Shown one piece after another: positions 8,788 to 21,110 of a DNA stretch of 64,000 nt. How positions within the stretch are numbered: the stretch's first letter is position 1; each line of letters starts with the position of its first letter. The notes beneath the pieces were generated by a model that was given only the letters and a program-made list of their open reading frames with translations, did no database searches and had not been told where the DNA came from. The stretch covers positions 110,768 to 174,767 of the forward strand of contig NZ_JAGSYH010000002.1 of the NCBI RefSeq assembly GCF_025685685.1, read 5' to 3'. Position numbers and translations under genes: made by a program. Source of the DNA: Acidicapsa dinghuensis (lineage in GTDB: Bacteria; Acidobacteriota; Terriglobia; Terriglobales; Acidobacteriaceae).

Positions 8788-9116
8788 GGTACGTCAAAGA
8801 CTTCTGAGGGCCAATCCCCAATCCGCCTTACTATTTCGAGGGTGGCCACCCGAGCGCCATCCCAACTGGTAACACGCACCGTTTGCTGTTGGATTCATCT
8901 GAGCCGTACAATTTTCGCACGGAAGGGTGTGTCTTTCCGGCGTACGCTATTGCTCGAAAACCTTGGAAATGAGCAACTTTTTCGGGCCGATTAAGCCTCA
9001 CCGGAACGACCAGTGCGAACGTTCTCTGTGCTCACCCGCCGGGCTCCCGGAAAATGACCGGAACCGGACCGAACAGATGTAGTCTCGTGCAGGATCAGGC
9101 GCGATGGAGAGAAATT
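8788..9116. other. Intergenic region upstream of the pyruvate:ferredoxin oxidoreductase
   Basis: No credible gene is seen in these 329 bases. Visible elements are a perfect 12 bp palindrome GGGTGGCCACCC at 8840-8851 and a weak promoter-like pair TTGCTG-N18-TACAAT about 200 bases before the oxidoreductase start. Function of either is unproven; the region presumably holds the promoter of the large downstream gene. Confidence 0.35.
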
Positions 9117-13838
<4,722 letters not shown>

Positions 13839-13863
13839 GTCTACATTTCTCTGAGCTACAAGG

Positions 13864-13901
13864 GCCGCCATCCGCTCATCGGGATGGCGGCTCTTCTTTT
13901 T
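13864..13901 (+). terminator. Rho-independent terminator after nifJ
   Basis: A perfect 10 bp stem (GCCGCCATCC / GGATGGCGGC) with an 8-base loop is followed directly by the T-rich run TCTTCTTTTTC. It starts 26 bases after the nifJ stop codon and matches a classical intrinsic terminator. Confidence 0.92.
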
Positions 13902-13919
13902 CTATGGAAAATATTTAAG

Positions 13920-13946
13920 ATTATTTATTCGCTATTATTTATTCGC
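13920..13946. repeat. Tandem 13 bp direct repeat in AT-rich promoter region
   Basis: ATTATTTATTCGC occurs twice, at 13920-13932 and 13934-13946, separated by one base. The stretch from about 13,900 to 13,980 is markedly AT-rich compared with its neighbours and precedes the acyltransferase gene. It could be a paired regulator site or simple slippage. Confidence 0.7.
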
Positions 13947-14041
13947 GATTGAAATTTCGTATTTTATTTCCTACCATCGGGAAACGCTGCAGTCCTTACA
14001 GCTCGCTCCAGCGAGCTACCTCTAGTCCGCGTGGATTTCCG

Positions 14042-15124
14042 ATGAAGCCAGGACGCATCCGAGAACTCGACGGCTGGCGCGGTGTGAGCATTCTGCTGGT
14101 GCTGATGCAGCACATGGCTCTGTTTGCCTTCCCTGTTTCTGCAAAGGGAACGCTTGGATTTTGGGTGCATCGTGAGATTTTCGTAGCCGGCGGTCTCGGC
14201 GTTTTTATCTTCTTCTGCATCAGCGGTTTCGTCATCACACGATTGCTGATTCTTGAGGAGGCAGAACGCGGGTCAGTCTCTCTTAAGGGCTTTTACACCC
14301 GGCGATTCCTACGCATCATCCCTGTCTTTTATTGCTTTCTGGCTACGGTCCTTCTACTGAGCTGGGCAGGCTGCACACCGACGGAGTTTAGCTGGGCAGC
14401 AATAGCTGGACTATTTCTCCACGATTTCATCCCTCTACAGCATCCTGATTGGTTTGTAGGACACTCGTGGAGCCTGTCTGTAGAAGAGCAGTTCTATCTG
14501 GCGCTTCCACCTCTGTGGGTCTTGCTAAGCGGCAGTAAACGCACGAAGTTTTTGTTTGCAGGATTGGCGTTCATGCTTCTCTGGGGTTTGATTATTCAAT
14601 GGGGTCATCTCGGGAGAATTTTGTCCGCCGGTGTCGTGCTCGGTTTCAGCTGCATTAGTGTCGGGGCACTCATGGCTGTTTTCGAAGACAGGCTTTATCA
14701 GATAGTCGTTCACGTCCATCCAATGGCTGTCATTGCGGGAGCGTTACTACTCATCAGCCCAATGGACAAGGGCGGCATTCAGGGGAGTATCTATGCGCTG
14801 ATCGGCCCCTTCGCCATCGGCCTGATGCTTATGTACACGATGTGCAGACCGGGATGGCCGAGAAAAGTCTTGAACTGGCCCGGTCTGCAATGGATCGGTC
14901 TGATCTCTTACAGTCTCTACCTTTGGCAAGAGATCTTTACCGGGAGTTTTGACCGGTACGGCACACAGCGCATAGCCGCAGCTTTTCACGCAGGTGCTTT
15001 TCTTCTGATGATCCCAGTGGCTGCGCTTTCGTTTTACTACATTGAGCGCCCGTGCACCCGGATGGGAAGACGCCTCTCAGACAAGTTTTCCATTCGCGCT
15101 GGCTCTGCATCGGTGAATGCGTGA
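14042..15124 (+). CDS. Acyltransferase family 3 membrane protein (OafA/YrhL-like)
   Basis: 360 aa polytopic membrane protein. It begins with the acyltransferase-3 signature IRELDGWRGVSILLVLMQHM, with the conserved Arg and His, followed by about ten hydrophobic segments and GHSWSLSVEEQFYLALP, another family hallmark, near residue 145. Members O-acetylate or O-acylate cell-surface sugars or lipids at the cytoplasmic membrane. The open frame extends to 13,949, but family members begin with this motif, so I use ATG 14042, which has no good Shine-Dalgarno. The gene is less GC-rich than its neighbours and sits beside a decayed gene fragment, which suggests acquisition or rearrangement. Confidence 0.87.
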   Translation: MKPGRIRELDGWRGVSILLVLMQHMALFAFPVSAKGTLGFWVHREIFVAGGLGVFIFFCISGFVITRLLILEEAERGSVSLKGFYTRRFLRIIPVFYCFLATVLLLSWAGCTPTEFSWAAIAGLFLHDFIPLQHPDWFVGHSWSLSVEEQFYLALPPLWVLLSGSKRTKFLFAGLAFMLLWGLIIQWGHLGRILSAGVVLGFSCISVGALMAVFEDRLYQIVVHVHPMAVIAGALLLISPMDKGGIQGSIYALIGPFAIGLMLMYTMCRPGWPRKVLNWPGLQWIGLISYSLYLWQEIFTGSFDRYGTQRIAAAFHAGAFLLMIPVAALSFYYIERPCTRMGRRLSDKFSIRAGSASVNA

Positions 15125-15262
15125 ATCGTTTTTAGACGATCGCATATTCCTAAGTTTTCCTGGACCTCAGGCGGCTCAGGCTTCCGAATCGCTAGTGGAA
15201 ACACAACCGTCGCAGACCTCATCCGGTCTTCTTGAGCGATACTGGTTGTTCTTAGGAACAGC

Positions 15263-15379
15263 GTGAGCTCGACTCTCATCTCTTCGCTCCCCACCACCAA
15301 CAAGCACCTCGTCCGGTGGGTCGAAAAGATGGCCGACCTCTACCAGCCTGACCCTATCCACTGGATTTGGGATGCTTAG
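15263..15379 (+). pseudogene. Truncated duplicate of the pckG 5' end
   Basis: A 38-codon frame (GTG to TAG) repeats the start of PEP carboxykinase. Between codons 5 and 34 (15275-15364), 84 of 90 bases are identical to 15683-15772 of the intact gene 408 bp downstream, and the peptide shares SSTLISS and [16 protein letters not shown]. Similarity stops after IHW, where this copy reads IWDA and ends. Upstream sequence is not obviously conserved apart from the first codons. It is a remnant of a partial tandem duplication; expression is doubtful. Confidence 0.85.
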
Positions 15380-15488
15380 CGATCGACGGATAGCTCGTTC
15401 GAAGTCCTCCCAATCCTCCCGTAGTCCGATGCTGGGATAAAGACAAAACGCTTGAATCTGTTTCGATTTCGGGTTGTAAACTGTCTGC

Positions 15489-15584
15489 ATGGGAAGCAAA
15501 GACGCACCAAAGCGCGAAACCAAGAAGAAGCCCCAGCCCAAACCTAAACCGGCTCCAGGCCGCCCTCGCGAAAACGGAAGATAA
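15489..15584 (+). CDS. Possible 31-residue Lys/Pro-rich small protein
   Basis: ATG to TAA frame reading [18 protein letters not shown] and then further Lys/Pro/Arg residues ending ENGR. It is very basic, with no hydrophobic segment. There is no Shine-Dalgarno in the expected place, but base composition is coding-like and short Lys/Pro-rich proteins of this form occur in bacteria. The opposite strand carries a frame starting at the same spot ([15 protein letters not shown]), so either, both or neither may be real. Confidence 0.35.
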   Translation: MGSKDAPKRETKKKPQPKPKPAPGRPRENGR

Positions 15585-15670
15585 CTGCTCGCCAACCGGT
15601 GCGAGATAACGCTGGTATCTTTTCTTCTGAAAGAACGCGCGTGTCCGCGCCTGCGGAGGAATGCCTATCT

Positions 15671-17506
15671 ATGTCCAGCACGCTCATCTCTTCGCCCCCT
15701 ACCACCAACAAGCACCTCGTCCGCTGGGTCGAAAAGATGGCCGACCTCTGCCAGCCTGACCACATCCACTGGGTCGATGGCTCCCAGGCCGAGTACGACT
15801 CACTCTGCGAACAGCTCGTCAAGACCGGCACCTTTATCCGGCTCAATCAGGATCTGTGGCCCGGTTGCTTTCTCGCTCGCTCCACACCCAATGACGTCGC
15901 GCGCGTCGAGGACCGCACCTTCATCTGTTCTCTCTCCAAAGACAATGCCGGCCCGACAAATAACTGGGAAGATCCGTACATCATGCGCCGCCGCCTTAAA
16001 CAGCTCTTCCGCGGATGCATGCACGGACGCACCATGTACGTTATGCCCTACTCCATGGGCCCTATCGGCTCGCCCATGTCGCAGATTGGCGTGCAGCTCA
16101 CCGACTCGGCCTATGCGGTTGTCAATATGCGCATCATGGCCCGCATCGGTGCGGCTGTCTTCGCCGAGATCGACAAGGACGAGAAACGCGTCGTGCCCTG
16201 CATGCACACAGTCGGCGCGCCGCTCAAACCGGGGCAGAAAGACGTGCCCTGGCCCTGCAACGACACCAAGTACATCGTCCACTTCCCCGAAACGCGCGAG
16301 ATCTGGAGCTACGGCTCGGGTTACGGTGGCAATGCGCTGCTCGGTAAGAAATGCTTCGCGCTGCGAATCGCATCCAACATAGCCCGCGACGAGGGCTGGA
16401 TGGCTGAGCACATGCTGATCCTTGGCGTTGAGAGCCCAGCAGACAAGAATGGCAAGACGGAAAAGACCTATGTCGCCGCAGCGTTCCCTTCAGCCTGCGG
16501 CAAGACCAACCTGGCAATGATGATTCCGCCCGAGGGCTTCGAAGGCTGGAAGGTTTGGACCGTTGGTGATGACATTGCCTGGATAAAGCCTGACGCTACG
16601 GGCCATTTGCGCGCTATCAATCCTGAAGCCGGCTTTTTTGGCGTTGCCCCCGGCACCAGCGCGAAGACCAATCCCAACGCCATGGCTACGCTCAAGCGCA
16701 ACACCATCTTCACTAACGTTGCGCTGACTCCGGAAGGCGGCGTCTGGTGGGAAGGCATGACCGACGAGTCGCCTGCTGAGTGCCTCGACTGGCGCGGCGA
16801 ACGCTGGACTCCACTCATCGGCCAGGTCAGCGGTAAGCCAGCGGCGCATCCCAACGGACGCTTCACCGCACCTGCGCGTCAGTGTCCTTGTATCGATTCA
16901 GCCTGGGAAGACCCTAACGGCGTGTCTATCTCGGCCATCATTTTCGGTGGACGCCGCGCCACCACGCTCCCGCTGGTCTATCAATCCTTTAACTGGTCAT
17001 CAGGCGTTTATATCGGAGCCACCATGGGCTCAGAGACCACTGCGGCTGCCTCGGGCGCGGTTGGCAAGGTGCGCCGCGATCCGATGGCCATGCTTCCCTT
17101 CTGCGGCTATAACATGGCTGACTACTTCCGCCACTGGCTCAAGATGCAGCGCAACCTGACTCGCACTCCGCGCGTCTTCCACGTCAACTGGTTCCGGAAG
17201 AACAGCGAAGGCAAGTTCCTCTGGCCGGGCTTTTCGCAGAACATGCGCGTACTCAAGTGGATCGTCGATCGCGTACGCGGTCGCGCCCTGAGCAAGGAAA
17301 CCCCGATCGGCTGGACGCCGTTTTACGAAGACATTCACTGGGACGGGCTGGACTTTTCGCGGGAAGCCTTCGAAGAGCTGCAGTCAGTGGACCGGAAGCA
17401 ATGGAAGCAGGAAGTGATGAGCCACGAAGAACTCTTCCTCGACCTGCACGATCATCTGCCGCCCGAGATGATTTATGAGCGGGAGTTGCTGATCTGCCGT
17501 TTGTAG
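15671..17506 (+). CDS. pckG: Phosphoenolpyruvate carboxykinase (GTP)
   Basis: 611 aa, normal for the GTP-dependent family. It converts oxaloacetate plus GTP to PEP and CO2, the first committed step of gluconeogenesis, in the cytoplasm. The kinase-1 motif FPSACGKTN contains the family's hyper-reactive cysteine (Cys276) and the P-loop Lys278; further signatures are the substrate-binding [14 protein letters not shown] and a metal/GTP region [12 protein letters not shown] 15671 follows GGAGGA at a 10-base spacing; the open frame reaches 15,599 but earlier starts lack support. The stop lies two bases from the convergent AraC gene. A decayed copy of its 5' end is upstream. Confidence 0.97.
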   Translation: MSSTLISSPPTTNKHLVRWVEKMADLCQPDHIHWVDGSQAEYDSLCEQLVKTGTFIRLNQDLWPGCFLARSTPNDVARVEDRTFICSLSKDNAGPTNNWEDPYIMRRRLKQLFRGCMHGRTMYVMPYSMGPIGSPMSQIGVQLTDSAYAVVNMRIMARIGAAVFAEIDKDEKRVVPCMHTVGAPLKPGQKDVPWPCNDTKYIVHFPETREIWSYGSGYGGNALLGKKCFALRIASNIARDEGWMAEHMLILGVESPADKNGKTEKTYVAAAFPSACGKTNLAMMIPPEGFEGWKVWTVGDDIAWIKPDATGHLRAINPEAGFFGVAPGTSAKTNPNAMATLKRNTIFTNVALTPEGGVWWEGMTDESPAECLDWRGERWTPLIGQVSGKPAAHPNGRFTAPARQCPCIDSAWEDPNGVSISAIIFGGRRATTLPLVYQSFNWSSGVYIGATMGSETTAAASGAVGKVRRDPMAMLPFCGYNMADYFRHWLKMQRNLTRTPRVFHVNWFRKNSEGKFLWPGFSQNMRVLKWIVDRVRGRALSKETPIGWTPFYEDIHWDGLDFSREAFEELQSVDRKQWKQEVMSHEELFLDLHDHLPPEMIYERELLICRL

Positions 17507-17508
17507 CC

Positions 17509-18477
17509 TTAGTCAGCCTCGGCCATTGCGAGTGAATGTTGCGGCTCGCCTGACCGTCGGTTGTGCTGCCGCGGAGAGCAGCCCATCACTCTGCGGAAGG
17601 CCTTGCCGAAGGCACTTTCCGACTCGTAGCCAAGCGATGAGGCTATCGAGGCGATCGAGTCGTCAGTGAACTTCAATCGCTCGCCGGCTAACAGCATCCG
17701 CCAGCGTGTCAGATATTCCATCGGCGTTGTGCCGGCTCGCTCTTTGAACCGTTGCGCAAAGATCGACCGCGACATGCCTGCATGCCCGGCAAGCTCCTGC
17801 AACGTCCACGCATGGCCTGGATCGTTGTGCATGCACGCAATCACCGCGCTGATCTGCTTGTCCGTCAGTGCAAACAACCATCCCACACCGTTTGCCGATT
17901 CTTCTGACAAGTGCAGCCGCAGGGCTTGCACCAGCATGACGTAGGCAAGCTGCTGCGCAATGAGCGTGCCGCCGGGCTGTGGATCGCGCAGTTCTTCCTT
18001 CATGCGCTCGAGCGCCCAGCGTATCGCCGCCTTATCCGACTCTTTGCGGATATGAACAATCGGTGGCAGCGACTGTAACAACGCCTCGGCATAGCTGCCG
18101 GTAAGCAGGAAATGGCCACCAACGATATAGCGAGCACCGCTCTCATCACAGAAAATCGCCTTGCCCTGCTGCCGCTCGGCGAGTATTGTCCGGAAGTCAA
18201 CCGGCGGAAGCGAAGGATCTGTCGTAAGACAGAAGGGAAATCCGCGCGGCAGGATATAGCAGTCGCCCTCGGTGAGCAATACTGGCTCTGGAACGCCTTC
18301 GACTACGAGCCAGCACTCGCCAGAGACAATGGCGTAACACTTGATGCCGCGATGCCTGGGAAACTGGATCGACATGTGGCCATCCACACCGAAACCACCC
18401 GAGACATAGCTCTGCGGTTTCAGCAACGACAAGACATCAGACAACGGATCCACGGCATCTCCGGACGAATGAGCCAA
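17509..18477 (-). CDS. AraC family transcriptional regulator with cupin sensor domain
   Basis: 322 aa. The N-terminal cupin-type domain (about residues 10-190, with CWLVVEG and GDCYILPRGFPF) is typical of the AraC_binding/cupin_6 group. The C-terminal double helix-turn-helix spans about 215-310: WTLQELAGHAGMSRSIFAQRFK and then SIASIASSLGYESESAFGKAFR, ending GCSPRQHNRR. These regulators often sit beside one oxidoreductase they control, and the divergent NAD(P)-binding epimerase 150 bp away fits. The longest frame starts with TTG at 18475-18477, so the true start may be downstream. The inducer is unknown. Confidence 0.88.
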   Translation of the reverse strand: MAHSSGDAVDPLSDVLSLLKPQSYVSGGFGVDGHMSIQFPRHRGIKCYAIVSGECWLVVEGVPEPVLLTEGDCYILPRGFPFCLTTDPSLPPVDFRTILAERQQGKAIFCDESGARYIVGGHFLLTGSYAEALLQSLPPIVHIRKESDKAAIRWALERMKEELRDPQPGGTLIAQQLAYVMLVQALRLHLSEESANGVGWLFALTDKQISAVIACMHNDPGHAWTLQELAGHAGMSRSIFAQRFKERAGTTPMEYLTRWRMLLAGERLKFTDDSIASIASSLGYESESAFGKAFRRVMGCSPRQHNRRSGEPQHSLAMAEAD

Positions 18478-18629
18478 TAATGCGGACTCTCAGCATAGAT
18501 CGTACGCCTATCCGACTCATCTACTGCTGGTGACGGATGTAGGCGCGCCTTCTTAGGGATGACCCAGCAACGAAATCCGTCGCAAACGGAGCCTCACATT
18601 CCCATCACGAATAGAAAAGGAGCATCCTC

Positions 18630-19532
18630 ATGCGTGTATTTCTCACCGGCGCAACTGGCTTCATCGGTTCCGCCATCATTCCGGAGCTCATCCAGGCAGG
18701 TCATCAGGTTCTTGGACTTTCGCGGTCAGACACTGGCGCCGATGCCTTGCGTGCTGCAGGAGCCGACGTGCAACGCGGAAGCCTCGAAGATATTGAGAGC
18801 CTTCGCAGCGGAGCTGCCGCCTCTGACGGTGTCATTCATTGCGCCTTCGATCACTCCGCCTTCGACCAGGGTTTCTCGAGATTCATTGAGGCTTGCGAGC
18901 AAGACCGTCGTGCCATCGAGACGATGGGCAGCGTACTCGCCGGCTCCAATCGTCCTCTGATCATCACCTCTGGAACCGGCATGGGTTTACCTGGCCCAGG
19001 CCGACCTGCTGTCGAAGATCACCTCGACCTTGAGCATCCCAATCCACGCACGGCATCCGAAGCCGGGTGCGTCGCCCTCTCAGAACGCGGCATCAATGTT
19101 TCGGTGGTACGCCTGCCGCAGGTTCACAACACGGTAAAGCAGGGGCTCATCACCTACTTAGTTCGGATCGCCCGTGAAAAGGGCGTCTCTGCCTACGTCG
19201 GTGAGGGACAGAACCGCTGGCCCGCGGCGCACGTTCTCGACGTTGCCCGCCTCTACCGGCTTGCACTGGAGAAAGCTGAATCGGGCAGGCGCTACAACGC
19301 TGTTGCCGAAGAGGGCATACCCACGCGAGAGATTGCTGAGATTCTCGGCAAAGGGCTGAAGGTGCCGGTCGTGAGCCTATCGTCTGAGAAGGCGCAGGCT
19401 CATTTCGGCTGGCTGGCTATGTTCTCAGGCCTCGATATGCCAGCTTCCAGCGCGCTCACGCGGCAGCGGCTTGGATGGAATCCCACCGGCCCAACGCTGA
19501 TTACCGATCTTGAAAACATGCGCTATTTCTGA
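18630..19532 (+). CDS. Atypical SDR / NAD-dependent epimerase family protein
   Basis: 300 aa. The N-terminal Rossmann motif MRVFLTGATGFIGSAI binds NAD(P), and the fold continues through GVIHCAF and LIITSGTGM. The classic YxxxK pair is not evident (the region reads ASEAGCVALSERG), so it belongs to the atypical extended SDRs whose catalytic role is often unknown. ATG 18630 has AAGGAG seven bases upstream. It is divergent from the AraC regulator and is probably its target; genes of this pairing are often induced by electrophiles or xenobiotics, but this is inference. Confidence 0.85.
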   Translation: MRVFLTGATGFIGSAIIPELIQAGHQVLGLSRSDTGADALRAAGADVQRGSLEDIESLRSGAAASDGVIHCAFDHSAFDQGFSRFIEACEQDRRAIETMGSVLAGSNRPLIITSGTGMGLPGPGRPAVEDHLDLEHPNPRTASEAGCVALSERGINVSVVRLPQVHNTVKQGLITYLVRIAREKGVSAYVGEGQNRWPAAHVLDVARLYRLALEKAESGRRYNAVAEEGIPTREIAEILGKGLKVPVVSLSSEKAQAHFGWLAMFSGLDMPASSALTRQRLGWNPTGPTLITDLENMRYF

Positions 19533-19687
19533 GTCAGAGATGATCGCGCGCCAGCGGGCTGGTTCGCCTCTGGCGCGCTGTTGCAGCGTTAGAACTCAAT
19601 CGTTCCGCGTACCGCCCCGGCCACAAAATCTGTCAATTCCGAGCCGTCTCCGAACCGTCGAAAGTTCATTTCTGGTCATATTGCGTC

Positions 19688-19722
19688 TTGACATATTCCT
19701 AAATAGGAATATATTTGAGCTC
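19688..19722 (+). promoter_or_regulatory. Promoter with embedded ArsR-type operator; likely leaderless start
   Basis: TTGACA (19688-19693), a 16-base spacer and TATATT (19710-19715) form a strong sigma-70 promoter. The spacer is itself the palindrome ATATTCCTA-AA-TAGGAATAT (19693-19712), which overlaps both hexamers, so bound repressor would exclude polymerase. The ATG of the ArsR gene begins eight bases after the -10, about where transcription would start, and no Shine-Dalgarno precedes it. Confidence 0.82.
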
Positions 19723-20100
19723 ATGACGCGACGAGCCAATCCGGCGAATGTCTTCAGCGCTATTGCCGAACCGCGAAGGCGCGAGGTCATCGCATTGCTG
19801 GCCAACGGCCAGGAATACGCTGTCAATGAAATCGTGCTGGGCATGAAAATAGCCCAGCCGGCCGTCTCCAAGCATTTGGGCGCACTGCGCAGGGCGGGTG
19901 TGGTGACGGTGGTCAAACGCGGACAGCATCGTATGTATCGGCTGAATGCTGAAGGCTTGAAGCCTGTGCACGAATGGGTAAAAGCCTTTGAACGCCACTG
20001 GAACCGTCAAATCAACCAAATCAAGCAGCGCTCTGAATGCAAGGCACTGGAACGATTGATTCGTCTGGACCATGGCTCAAACCCATCGAAGGAGGGGTAA
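19723..20100 (+). CDS. ArsR family transcriptional regulator (autorepressor)
   Basis: 125 aa winged-helix protein. It has the ArsR features AIAEPRRREVIALLANGQEYAVNEI and AQPAVSKHLGALRRAGVV (recognition helix), followed by the wing KRGQHRMYRLN. No cysteine metal-binding motif is present, so it belongs to the metal-independent ArsR group often linked with SRPBCC/AHSA1 or DUF899 genes. I start it at ATG 19723 because the promoter and palindrome directly precede it; the frame continues upstream but would run through the promoter. It heads an operon with two tiny ORFs and the DUF899 gene, and overlaps the next ORF by one base. Confidence 0.9.
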   Translation: MTRRANPANVFSAIAEPRRREVIALLANGQEYAVNEIVLGMKIAQPAVSKHLGALRRAGVVTVVKRGQHRMYRLNAEGLKPVHEWVKAFERHWNRQINQIKQRSECKALERLIRLDHGSNPSKEG

Positions 20101-20168
20101 TGGCAACCATTCATAAGGAAGGCGTCTTGCGGGCCCTCGAAGGCATGAACGAAGAGGGGTGCGAGTAG
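20100..20168 (+). CDS. 22-residue ORF, possible remnant of an AHSA1/SRPBCC gene
   Basis: The stop of the ArsR gene overlaps this ATG (TAATG) and GGAGG lies just upstream, so it should be translated. The product MATIHKEGVLRALEGMNEEGCE is far too short for a domain. Its first seven residues look like the usual beginning of AHSA1/SRPBCC proteins, which commonly follow ArsR genes of this kind. It may be what is left after an internal deletion, or a coupling peptide. Confidence 0.35.
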   Translation: MATIHKEGVLRALEGMNEEGCE

Positions 20169-20169
20169 T

Positions 20170-20310
20170 ATGTGTCCCTTCTGCGTGGCGACAGCGGTAT
20201 GGATTGCGGCGGGTGCTGTTTCGACGGGTGGTGTGTCCGCGCTCGCCGTCGCAAAGATCTGGAACAAGAAAGCGCGCGAGCGCGAACAAGGAGAGAGCAA
20301 TGACGAGTAA
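20170..20310 (+). CDS. 46-residue single-span membrane peptide
   Basis: The frame begins MCPFCVATAVWIAAGAVSTG and continues through a hydrophobic helix (about residues 6-30) into a charged tail (KIWNKKARERE). A CxxC precedes the helix at residues 2-5. Short proteins of this type beginning MCPFC occur beside ArsR/DUF899 genes. It starts one base after the previous stop and overlaps the DUF899 start by 11 bases, which indicates coupled translation. Function unknown; the CPFC could bind a metal or act in redox chemistry. Confidence 0.6.
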   Translation: MCPFCVATAVWIAAGAVSTGGVSALAVAKIWNKKAREREQGESNDE

Positions 20311-21052
20311 TGAGCAGATTGCGCAGATGAAGAAGCCTCCGGTCGTGTCGGCGGAGGAGTGGCAGAAGGCCTGGCAGGAGATGCTGGTAAAAGAGAAAGA
20401 ACACACCCGAGCGCGCGATGCGCTGGCCGCGGCGCGACGGCGGATGCCATGGCTCGCGGTCGAGAAAGAGTACATCTTTGAAGGTCCGCAGGGCAAGGTA
20501 TCACTGCTAGATCTCTTCGAAGGCCGGCGGCAGCTTGTGCTCTATCGCGCCTTCTACGATTCGAATGTCCATGGCTGGCCAGACCACGCATGCGTTGGCT
20601 GTTCGCTTGGCGCAGACCAAGTCTCGCACCTCTCGCATCTGCACGCGCGGGACACAACGCTTGCCTATGCTTCACGCGGATCGCAGGAGAATATTGCCAC
20701 CCTGAAGCCGCTCATGGGCTGGGAGAAGATCCCCTGGTACACCATCACCGACAGCTTCGATAAGGACTTCGGCGTCGACGAGTGGCATGGGCACAACGTG
20801 TTCTTCCGCGATGAGAACAACAAGCTCTTCCGCACTTACTACATCAACAACCGGGGCGATGAAGCCATGGGCACCGTGTGGAATTACCTGGACGCCACGC
20901 CGCTCGGACGGCAAGAGGATTGGGAGGATTCCCCTGAAGGTTATCCAAAGACACCGCGTTATAAATGGTGGCGGTGGCATGACGCTTATGGTAAGAAAGA
21001 TGCCAAGTGGGAAAGCGTGGTTGATAGCGCTACGGTGACTCTGAATCTGTAA
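20300..21052 (+). CDS. DUF899 family thioredoxin-like protein
   Basis: 250 aa, family length. It opens with PPVVSAEEWQKAWQEMLVKEKEHTR, the standard DUF899 start, then has MPWLAVEKEY, LFEGRRQLVLYRAF and a single conserved Cys-rich site CVGCSLGADQVSHL near residue 105, followed by SRGSQENI and DEWHGHNVFFRD. The fold is predicted thioredoxin/peroxiredoxin-like; no reaction is established. ATG 20300 is preceded by GGAGAG. It is the last gene of the ArsR operon, ending at the stem-loop at 21064. Confidence 0.9.
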   Translation: MTSNEQIAQMKKPPVVSAEEWQKAWQEMLVKEKEHTRARDALAAARRRMPWLAVEKEYIFEGPQGKVSLLDLFEGRRQLVLYRAFYDSNVHGWPDHACVGCSLGADQVSHLSHLHARDTTLAYASRGSQENIATLKPLMGWEKIPWYTITDSFDKDFGVDEWHGHNVFFRDENNKLFRTYYINNRGDEAMGTVWNYLDATPLGRQEDWEDSPEGYPKTPRYKWWRWHDAYGKKDAKWESVVDSATVTLNL

Positions 21053-21063
21053 CTCAACGGATG

Positions 21064-21096
21064 CCCACATCTGGCCTGAAAGCTGCCAGATGTGGG
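21064..21096. terminator. Stem-loop between convergent genes
   Basis: A perfect 12 bp stem, CCCACATCTGGC / GCCAGATGTGGG, with a nine-base loop, lies between the DUF899 stop and the convergent TonB receptor stop. No T-run follows on either strand, so it may end transcription from both sides less strongly than a canonical terminator or protect the RNA 3' ends. Confidence 0.65.
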
Positions 21097-21110
21097 TCCA
21101 GCCTCGGCAG

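Noticed and set aside
20159..20299. Upstream extension of the DUF899 frame to 20159
   Set aside because: The added residues are Arg-rich and overlap the 46-residue ORF; the ATG at 20300 has a good Shine-Dalgarno and matches the family start.
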